Positions 34,869-43,154 of a stretch of DNA of 64,000 bases are shown here, piece after piece. The translations under genes and the position numbers were made by a program. This DNA comes from Athripsodes cinereus (Eukaryota; Arthropoda; Insecta; Trichoptera; Leptoceridae): the NCBI GenBank assembly GCA_947579605.1, contig OX388327.1, forward strand, positions 8,915,122 through 8,979,121, given 5' to 3'. A model generated the notes under the pieces. That model was not told the DNA's origin. It worked only from the letters and a program-made list of their open reading frames with translations, and did no database searches. Within the stretch, counting starts at the first letter, position 1. Each line of letters begins with the position of its first letter.

Positions 34869-36041
34869 TTAGGTTGTTGTAGCCGTTGGTCCGTGGTAAG
34901 GCCGAGTCTGGTATAAAAAAGACGATTCGCCTGTCCCTGCTGCATTCATCGGCTTATTTACATTAGTGTTATTTATCTCTATTTGAATACAATTTTTTAT
35001 TTTGTGACCACTGTGTTGTAGATTGAATATTATTTGATCAAATAGATTTAATCCTTCTTGATTCGATTCGATTATATAACAGTTATTACACATTCTAGTT
35101 AGGTTGTACAAAAGACAGTTCATTCTGTATATTGAGTCATTCCTATTCAAAACGTCATTTTTAATATATTTTAATGTTGTAATATACAGAGTGATTCCCA
35201 TTTTTTCACTTTTGTCAATAATTTTTTCTACAGACTCTTTATATTGTCTAACATACTTCACATTCACGCTTTCCTCCGCTGCCATTACAATAATGTCAGA
35301 AGAAGTCGCTTTATCTATAGCTTTACTTAAATCGTTAAACAAATTACATACCATTGCTCCTGGTTTGGATATGCAACTCACATCATATTTTATGGTTCCC
35401 TTAAATTTATATCCCAGTCCCTTCGCACCTATATCACCAACAATCATTAGCCGGGGTTCTGCTTTTTTGTTTGTACGATTCTGCATTTCCTGTTTTTTCC
35501 ATTCGTGATTACTGTCATCTGTATAATTTTTATTGGTATGTGAAGATTCGTAGCTTTCCATCTTCTCGTACAAGTCATCGTAAGCAGTTCTTAATGTTCT
35601 ATTAGTATCCTCCATTTCTTGAAGTTTCGTCGATATGATTTTATTGTTTTCCATATACGTCTTCAATTCCCGCTCTCTATCCTCGTTACTTCTCTCTAAA
35701 CTACGCTTAACATCTGCAAGTTCCACATCCCTGGCCTGAACATTAAGGTTCAGTGCAGTGTTCATCTTTTTATATCTATTTAGATCCTTTTCTAGATTGT
35801 TGAGTGCCGATATTTTCCTCTTTAATAAAATGATTTCCTTGGTTTTTGACTTAAGCTCCCTGTTGCTTAGTTCTAATTCTTCCTTAATTCTCTCTTTTTC
35901 GGTTTCTATATCTTCGAGCTTATTTTTCAGTTCCGTTTGGATATCAGGAACGTCGTTTTCACGTGCTACATTCTCTTGTGAACTATCAAACATAGTTATA
36001 TACAGATTCTTAGTATGACTTCTAGTTACTATGGGAGGCAT
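34869..36041 (-). CDS. LINE-2 ORF1: coiled coil plus SGNH-hydrolase-like domain
   Basis: 390 residues. Residues about 30-170 are a long heptad-rich coiled coil (KNKLEDIETEKERIKEELEL), which would drive multimer formation. From about 196 to 350 is an alpha/beta domain resembling the SGNH/esterase domain found in ORF1 of CR1-group elements: LMIVGDIGAKGLG (block I), SDIIVMAAEESVN (near block III) and FNLQHSGHKI (near the C-terminal His block). The block I serine is Ile here (GDI instead of GDS), so esterase activity is doubtful. The likely role is RNA chaperone or RNP assembly. A slippery T TTT TTA lies in frame at 34920-34914, 14 codons before the stop. Confidence 0.72.
   Translation of the reverse strand: MPPIVTRSHTKNLYITMFDSSQENVARENDVPDIQTELKNKLEDIETEKERIKEELELSNRELKSKTKEIILLKRKISALNNLEKDLNRYKKMNTALNLNVQARDVELADVKRSLERSNEDRERELKTYMENNKIISTKLQEMEDTNRTLRTAYDDLYEKMESYESSHTNKNYTDDSNHEWKKQEMQNRTNKKAEPRLMIVGDIGAKGLGYKFKGTIKYDVSCISKPGAMVCNLFNDLSKAIDKATSSDIIVMAAEESVNVKYVRQYKESVEKIIDKSEKMGITLYITTLKYIKNDVLNRNDSIYRMNCLLYNLTRMCNNCYIIESNQEGLNLFDQIIFNLQHSGHKIKNCIQIEINNTNVNKPMNAAGTGESSFLYQTRPYHGPTATTT
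34914..34920 (-). promoter_or_regulatory. Candidate -1 ribosomal frameshift site, T TTT TTA
   Basis: In the ORF1 frame the codons are TCT TTT TTA TAC, giving the X XXY YYZ heptamer T TTT TTA. Slipping back one base enters the ORF2 frame, which is open through the ORF1 stop into the endonuclease. Confidence 0.55.
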
Positions 36042-37894
36042 ATTTTTAAAGTTAGGTATAGCGTAGTTTTAAAGGCAAACTAAAGCAATATACCCTGTGT
36101 ACCTACTGTGTAGGTAGTTAGAAGGTACTTATTATATAGGGAAATATTATTCCTTCCTATATCTCACGCACTGTAAACTTTTTAGGGTTACACCCGCGGA
36201 CTTTTTTGTTCAGTTTTTAAAGGGCTTTTAAATGATATATATCAACACTTAGTACTTTCGCCAATAAAAGTGGCACCACGCAAAAAGTTATATTTTTTAC
36301 ACTTAACTCGGTATATCTCACTTAATATTCATCTCACACAAAAATAAAAAACACCATTGGATTGTCCACTTGAATGCGCGTTGAATGATATGTATAAAAG
36401 TTTTCACAACAATTTTCCAAAAATTTTCACTTCGGAAAAATCAAATTTTCATGGAAGGTAAGCACTTTAAGGTATGACTCTCGCGGGATTTTTTATGCGG
36501 GTAGGAGTGCTCTATTTAATGACACCAGACACGACACCGCAACTATTATCTCTGGAGTAGCGTTTCAAATTTTTCAAAAATTTTCCAGCAACAATTCACT
36601 TTTCACTGAACAGTTTTCACAAGTGTACTTCAACCTAAATTCTAGTATCACCACTAGATTCCTCACAATTTTCTGCATCGAAACATGTATATAACACAAG
36701 ATTTTCATCACTTATACCACAAAAAAAAAACTATAAAATCGTTATGAACTACAGGAGCAATAAAAATAGCGTCCACACACAATAAAATACATAGAGTATC
36801 CTCAAATGCATATATCTCCACAAATGCATATTTCTCCTAATAATAATAACATCATCAAGCAAACGAACACAGGAAACAATACAACAAATGTGGCCAACAC
36901 GGAACAGACCAGATACTTTATTACTAAAATAATATTCGCAAAACATTCGCATATTTTTTTGCGAATGCGAATGCGAATACTTTGAAATATGCGAATATTC
37001 GCGAATGCGAATATTCGTTACATCACTAGTAGGTATACCTTAACGACCCGAAAAACGATTCAATAAAATTACGATCAAAAACTTGTACAATAAATACTTC
37101 GCGATCTTTCGTTCATTTGCGTGTATCAGCGAAGTTCTTCCGTCAATTCCAACACGGCATCTCCTACAACTGCAGTCACTAATGGACTAAATCCATAATA
37201 TGCAATTTGATTTCTCCATTCCAATAAAACATAAGACTTTCCAATAATTGACAACTTCAATTCAGCGATGATTTATGGCACTTATCCTTAATGTCTTAAC
37301 TTTTATTTAACGCCGACAAATCCTGTAATGGATTTGGCGCGACTTTATAATTGTATTTAATGTGTATTATATGATATTAAAAATAAAAAAAAAAAATAAA
37401 AAAATTGGGTCAGAAAGAACAAATTGCATATTTTTTATGATGGAATTATTCTAATGACTACCTCACTTATGGCCTGTTCGATGACGGTATGGATTTTATT
37501 ATATGGAATTGGTTGATTCTAAATTTTTCGCATCTAGCAGGTATAGGCTTTATTATAACGTAACTTAACTCGTATCTGATATCGTGTGAAAGGACCGCTA
37601 CATAGTAGTAGCGCTGAATGTATGGAATGCTATTTCGAGTACATTATCGTGCTGAAATTGGAAAATGTTGCCAATGTGGAATACTTTACGACTGTTACTT
37701 TTATATTACATTCAATTTTCAGTACGACTGCACCTGATAGATACCTTTTTTTTATTTATCTATTACTCTGTACTAGACGATACTGTACTTACCGTGTTAT
37801 ACATTTTCTTTCATAGATTTTATTACAGTTTTGCACAATGGTTTTAGAAAATAATAAACATGCTAGTTATCTTCCTTATACCATACATAAACAA

Positions 37895-37990
37895 TACATT
37901 TAGAATTGGTGGCATAAATAACTGCTGAATTGAAGATGCTTAATGTATTATAATGTGATGTTTTACGAACATTTTTTTACGACATCATGT
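37895..37990 (-). repeat. Family A fragment, copy 8
   Basis: TTGGTGGCATAAATAACTGC, TGAATTGAAGATGCTTAATG, then a degenerate TTTTACGA block. Confidence 0.5.
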
Positions 37991-38619
37991 CACCAATAGG
38001 AATTAAAGAATGTTGAAGAATGTTGTCAAAAAATATTTGCATTATGGTTTTGCCAGTTATTTTACCCAATTGTTTTTGCAACTTTTTGATATTCTGATTA
38101 TTGTAAACTGTGCCTGTTTACAATGTAGATTCTTTTAATAAAATAGAAGAGACTCTATTTTACAAATAAATAATGTTTTCAATATATTGTTGTCCTAATA
38201 CAAAATACGAACACAATAATATTGTCACACGCGAGAGTCTACCAATGAACTAGTATAGAAACAGCTGAGGATAATTAATGTAATGAGCCTTGAATACCAA
38301 AAGTAGCTACTTTATACACCTTTAAGCTTTCAATAATAATTATTTAGCATTGCTACCTCTGTTGCTGCTATGCAGGTGAATATGTACACCAATACACTAC
38401 AATGATAAAGAGTATAAATATTCGCAAAAAATCTTATTAAACATTCAGCTATAAAACAACATACCATATGCTCTTAAATGTCGTATTTTTTATGATGCAC
38501 AAAATATGGCCTTTGTGTCTATTGAAAACAGGGAGTCTATTGGCTACTCTACTTATGTTTAATCATAATTGAATATTTTACAAACTTCCTGCAAATTTTA
38601 CTGAAGTTAATTATAAGAC

Positions 38620-39060
38620 CAATCAGAAACCTCGATTGCAGAACCATGTCTACACAATGCAACATTGTGTAAAATTCAATCGGAAGAAGTGAGAAAGGTG
38701 TCCCAACGCTTACGAATTGGCTCTAGGCTGGCTTAAGTGATCACTTTCGGTGTCCATGGACAACGTTCACCAATTCCACCATTTTCACTGTCACAATATA
38801 AGGTCCACCAATCGAGAGACGCTTTATGCAAACCTTAGAAGTAACCATCTTTTTGGGATCTCATTTTTCAGATCTCAAATGGATCGCGATCTCCCATCTA
38901 AATGGCGCCGGAACAATTAAGTTTAATACTTTATCGGCTGCTAGTTCAACCAGTCAGCAACAAATGTTTAGAATATTCACAATTTTTTTTATTGATTAAC
39001 CGTATTAACCCAAATCCGGTTAATCAATAATAAAAATTAGTAAATATTCTAAACATTAAT
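38620..39060 (-). repeat. Interspersed element family C, copy 2
   Basis: Inverse copy of 11434-11795. At its edge, 38963-38977 pairs with 39043-39057 (15 bp) and 38991-39002 pairs with 39017-39028 (12 bp), a strong hairpin containing TTAACCCAAATCCGGTTAAT. Confidence 0.6.
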
Positions 39061-39065
39061 TATAA

Positions 39066-39605
39066 TGGGGTGTTCACATTTGGCGAATATCGCCAGGCGA
39101 ATTTCAAAATATAACGTCAGGCGAAAAAACAAAATTCGCCGTACGCCCATTGATCGTCACACCTGTTCACACAGTCCACCGATTTAGAAACGATCTGTCA
39201 GATGCGCTTTGATTTTAACACTGTTTTCAAAATGGCGGACGTCGAGATGGAGATCGCGAAGTGTTTATTTTTAGTCGAAAATGTTATAGTAGAGGTTATA
39301 AGGCGCCTTTTAATTATGGAAACAAACGCCACAAACCAACAAAAAAGATAACAGCTGTCACGAAGCGGGAAACGTTATAAAATTTATAGGTTATAAAGCT
39401 TTTACCATAGATACGAACGCCGCGCATATCTGCGGATGCGCAAATCGTTCAATCGGCCGAGAAAGTTGGAAGGTGATCAACTCGAGACGATATTGTTTCT
39501 ACTGGTTTTTATCGTTTCAGACTAGCTGTCATTTTGTTCACACGGTTCAAATGGCTGGCGATATTTTGGTGCCCTGGCGATATTCGCCAAAGTGAGAACA
39601 CCACA
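39066..39605. mobile_element. PIF/Harbinger-type MITE, family I copy 1
   Basis: 540 bp with ends TGGGGTGTTCACATTTGGCG and the complement of TGTGGTGTTCTCACTTTGGC, both continuing into GAATATCGCC. It is flanked by TAA on each side (39063-39065, 39606-39608). The ends and TAA duplication fit PIF/Harbinger. Contains a 39-codon frame at 39232. Confidence 0.8.
39232..39351 (+). CDS. Residual 39-codon ORF in Harbinger MITE
   Basis: AAAATGGCGG gives a good start context for MADVEMEIAKCLFLVENVIV, ending NQQKR and TAA. In copy I-2 the same frame stops after 15 codons. It may be the relic of the first exon of an autonomous partner's protein, or chance. Confidence 0.25.
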   Translation: MADVEMEIAKCLFLVENVIVEVIRRLLIMETNATNQQKR

Positions 39606-40193
39606 TAAGACATCAAGTCTTTCATAGTTGAATGTGTCCTAAGAGATTTTCTATTCTGAATTGTGTGACACTCCAGTGTTAATAAGAGAATTCATTTTCG
39701 CTCTTAATTTTAAGTATTTTTACTCCAGCATAATCTTATTTTAGACTTTTATAGTATAATATATAATGGTATGAAAGGAAATTTCTTTTAATTATTTTCA
39801 GTGAGATAGCTGCTGCTTCAATTTTCAGAATGTAGAATTTTATTTTCATTTTATCCCGTCTCGCTGATAACACCTATTATTTATAATTTGTATTATTATA
39901 CCCTCTATCTACTTTATAACATCTACTAGTGAAATTTGTTAATTAAAATCGGGCATAAGACGAATTATTTATTTATTTTCCAATATGAATGAACATTAAA
40001 GATTATGGGTTACGTCTTGAGGAATTTATCGAAGGGATTCGTACGATATAATATTATTTAACCTTCAAATTGTTAAACTTAAAAAGATCTGCAGATTGTT
40101 TTAAATTTCTTAACCCTTGTTAGAGAGGAGTTCGAAATTCGAATAATTTCCATTATACAAAATATCTTCAAGCAATCTGTATCTATACTATCA

Positions 40194-40415
40194 CGGCCTA
40201 TTCCAAAAGTGGGGTACTAGTCTGTAGACTAACTAATAAACAAATGAATTCATACCAACAAAAAATTAGACACTCGTGATGGGCGGTATACCTCATCAAG
40301 AACTTGAGGTGTTAGATGTCTTATTTGTGTAGTTTTACGAATACGTGCTTTTGAAAGAACACTCAAAACTTATAACAGACCTATTTTTTCCGGGGGCTCC
40401 GCGGTCCGTTTAAAC
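40194..40415 (-). repeat. Family A copy 9
   Basis: CACGGCCTATTCCAAAAGTG, GATGGGCGGTATACCTCATC and a GGGGGCTCCGCGGTCCG end. Diverged. Confidence 0.55.
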
Positions 40416-41329
40416 AATCCCTGTTTCAATTCGAACGAGAACGTTGGTTAATGTCATTGTTTTCAGCGTGCTCATTAAAAAGTGTATAGAAGCCGACACT
40501 CTATGCTTCCGAAAGAAGCCTTGAATATAATAATAAGAGTAAAAGACCAAAATCGATTTTTAGGTCCATTTTTGCAACACTTTATCACGTTCCATATGTT
40601 ATGTTATCATTCTGTTTTAACATTATTTATTATAATGTTTTATTCTACTATTCGATTTATTAACGAGAGACGTCTTTCGTCTTGTTAGGGCATTGTCAAT
40701 CCAGACCTTTTTTTCCAGAATTCTTCTACCTAAACACCGGTACAGTGAATATTTGAATGTGAATTAATAATTATAAAAAAGCGAATTAATATAAAGAAAA
40801 TTTAAAAATTATGTTTTCAAGGTTTTTATTTTATTTTTCCAACGTGCTCAAAGAGGGCAGTATTGGCTGTCTATATTGGCTGTGTAGTTGAATCGGCTTA
40901 AACGGAAGCAAATATTTTTATATAAATTTTAAATATCATACGACGATCCTCCAAATTCTTCGCTTGTATTCATACCTAACATAGGTATAATATTATAGAA
41001 CTGTTCAATTTATTTAGGTAAACAAATTCTTGTCTTCCTTCGCATAAACTTAATTAATTAATGTAAAATGCTTCTCTCATCCACCAAACGTCTCTCAAAC
41101 CTAAAGATTTCGATCTCTAATACGCGCTTCTGGTACAAGTCACGGTACCAACTTAGTCCCCCTGTTTCTTCCTAGTACCTACTTGTACACTACAGTAGGT
41201 ATGTATTGTATATATTATATAATTTTAAAAATCTATTGATTTTTTACGTATGAATATATTACCAATCATTCTTTTAATATTTTTCATTTACGCATTTATT
41301 AAAAGCTAATATTCCTTTGGTTGTTCTGT

Positions 41330-41575
41330 GAGGTCTCAAGCAAAGAAAAGGTCTTCGATTTTGTTTTGTAAGATTCGAGTGTCCTTTAAAAGGCAGCTTT
41401 TCGCAAAACATCGCATAAAAGACGTTTCGCATCTTCAATTTAGCGATAAAATACTGCTAAAATCCTAAATTTCTTCATTTTTGGTGATATGAAGACGATA
41501 ATTTGCATGTTTAATAGTCCACTTACTGCCCAACTTGTAGGAAAAGCCAGAATGGTATAGGATAAATAGATACTA
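41330..41575 (+). repeat. Family A copy 10
   Basis: AGATTCGAGTGTCCTTTAAA, GCATCTTCAATTTAGCGAT, TTTGCATGTTTAATAGTCCA, then GCCAGAATGGTATAGG. Confidence 0.55.
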
Positions 41576-41640
41576 TTGCTTCTTTAATATCTTTCGTTTT
41601 CCATTTTTATAAAGTTGTGTTATTCGTATTGAAGATTTTC

Positions 41641-41683
41641 ATCCAGTAAGATTACAACAAATCTTATTATAATCTTACTGGAT
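41641..41683. repeat. 13-bp inverted repeat
   Basis: ATCCAGTAAGATT (41641-41653) and AATCTTACTGGAT (41671-41683), 17-bp loop. Confidence 0.7.
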
Positions 41684-41844
41684 TGAAGTTATATCTTGTT
41701 GGAAACTGGTATATCTACATATTTAAAATTCAAGTATGGCAATCTATTCCGAAAATCGATTTCCAATACTTATTTTTTGAACTCCCAATTAAGTTTGATA
41801 GCTCTTTTTTCAACTGTTTTATTTGAAAATATAGTTCTAACAAT

Positions 41845-42040
41845 CCGTTCAACTCATTTCGGCATCTACCTTAAGTGGAATAGCCAGCGAATCAACAGCT
41901 TGTATTAAACATGAAAGTCGTCGTCTCCGTGCCAGTAAAAGTTGAGACATTCAGAATGGATAGCATACCTAATTGCTGAATTGAAGATAGATGTGAAATG
42001 TTTAACGAGTACCTGCCTTTTAGATGACACTTGAAAACTT
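41845..42040 (-). repeat. Family A copy 11, just upstream of LINE-3
   Basis: TACCTTAAGTGGAATAGCCA, TCCGTGCCAGTAAAAGTTGA, ATTGCTGAATTGAAGATAGA. Confidence 0.6.
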
Positions 42041-42395
42041 TCTAAAATATAGCACAACAATAATAACTTGAAGTTTACTGACCTATTTTGGATTTGCTCT
42101 GGTTTACATTTAAGTTTTGGGTGAATTTATGTATTGAAAAATCAAAGTAAATAAGTGAAAGTGTTAAATTTGAGTTGGTGCATCGGATTGTTGGATCAAT
42201 TACATGTGTGTGGCCCTCACAGGGTGCATTTTATTACATATAAAACATCAATTGACATATGTGTGTATCGTCGCAATTCCTGTCAGCAGTGGGTAGATAA
42301 ACAGCTGCTGTCTAAAAACTACATAGCTCAAATAATTGATGGGAAAATTGTTATTGTTATTTTTTATTTAAAGGAATAACATTTATGCTTGCATT

Positions 42396-43154
42396 ATGAA
42401 CAGAGATCTCAGAAGTAAGCCAAAATCATCCTCTCCCGCATTACCTCGAAATGAAATATCAGACAGGCAGGGTGGAGATGTCAACCTGGTACAATTGCTG
42501 AATGAATTCAAGACAAGTATTGTGAACAAAATTGCGGAGCAGGTTGAGGAGATTCGACAGGAGATGATTAAATCTAACAGTAATGTGATTGAATTGTTGG
42601 AATCTAAATTCATGGCTCTAAGTAACAAGGTCGAGTATCTAGAAACTGAGAATCTTGAGTTGAAGAAGCGAATTGCGACCTTGGAGACGGGTGATTCTAG
42701 TGGATTGATATATGAGATGGAGGATAGACTGAAACGAAGAAATAATATAATTGTGTGCAACCTTGAGGAAAATAAGAATAATGACAAGTATGAATCCATT
42801 TCTCATGATAAAAGAATGCTTCAGGGTGTATTATGCAAGTTTGATGACACACTGAATGAAAGTAATATTAAATGTGTACGTTTGGGAAGGAAAGTGCAAG
42901 ATAAACCGAGGCCTTTGAAAGTTTTTCTGAACAACCAACAACAAGCTTTAAATATACTTAAACGAAAAAAAGAACTGCATAGTATTAATAAGGAAATTAG
43001 AATTTATGATGACCTAACACCTTCACAAATGTCTGAACTTAAGAAACTAAAAATTGAGCTTAATGAGAGAAGGAAGAAAGGGGAATCAGATATATATATA
43101 AAGTACATAAAGGGAAGGCCTATTATTGAGACCCACAAGACCTCAAAAAACTAA
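42396..43154 (+). CDS. LINE-3 ORF1: coiled coil plus RRM-like nucleic-acid-binding protein
   Basis: 252 residues starting at ATG (MNRDLRSKPKSS). Residues about 28-110 form a coiled coil (NEFKTSIVNKIAEQVEEIRQ; ALSNKVEYLETENLELKKRI). From about 115 follows an RRM-like fold and C-terminal domain as in L1-type ORF1 proteins: RRNNIIVCNLEEN, CVRLGRKVQDKPRPLKVFL, NILKRKKELHSINKEIRIYD, DLTPSQMSELKKLKIEL. No CCHC knuckles are seen. It would coat element RNA. The last codons, TCA AAA AAC TAA, contain the slippery heptamer A AAA AAC. Confidence 0.78.
   Translation: MNRDLRSKPKSSSPALPRNEISDRQGGDVNLVQLLNEFKTSIVNKIAEQVEEIRQEMIKSNSNVIELLESKFMALSNKVEYLETENLELKKRIATLETGDSSGLIYEMEDRLKRRNNIIVCNLEENKNNDKYESISHDKRMLQGVLCKFDDTLNESNIKCVRLGRKVQDKPRPLKVFLNNQQQALNILKRKKELHSINKEIRIYDDLTPSQMSELKKLKIELNERRKKGESDIYIKYIKGRPIIETHKTSKN
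43145..43151 (+). promoter_or_regulatory. Candidate -1 ribosomal frameshift site, A AAA AAC
   Basis: In the ORF1 frame, TCA AAA AAC is followed directly by TAA (43152-43154). The heptamer A AAA AAC is in the correct phase. Re-reading from CTA at 43151 in the -1 frame gives LITYYQN and joins ORF2 without a stop. Confidence 0.6.

Larger units (their letters stand above)
31732..36908 (-). mobile_element. Two-ORF LINE (LINE-2), near full length
   Basis: Read on the minus strand: an AT-rich leader (36908-36042), ORF1 (36041-34869), ORF2 (to 32032), then a 3' UTR of about 300 bp ending in AACAACAATAAA-type repeats at 31732-31772. Both ORFs are open. It lies within the 9.1-kb hAT element, directly upstream of LINE-1. 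Its clade is in the Jockey/CR1 group by RT and esterase-like ORF1 features. Confidence 0.8.
27934..37028. mobile_element. hAT-family element (hAT-2 type) holding two LINEs
   Basis: The ends TAGTGATGTAACGAAT and its complement, the TTCGCGAATGCGAAT-rich subterminal regions and the ACCGGGTA(A/T)GTATCCGG segment match the compact copy at 20802-21172. The whole 9,095 bp is flanked by a perfect 8-bp duplication GTAGGTAT (27926-27933 and 37029-37036). hAT-derived sequence is visible at 27934-28150 and 36909-37028; everything between is occupied by two minus-strand LINEs. I see no transposase frame. Confidence 0.82.
37037..41329. other. Repeat-rich, no host gene seen
   Basis: Apart from family A, C and I elements, the stretches 37040-37890, 38000-38620, 39610-40190 and 40420-41330 hold only short frames. 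Confidence 0.55.
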
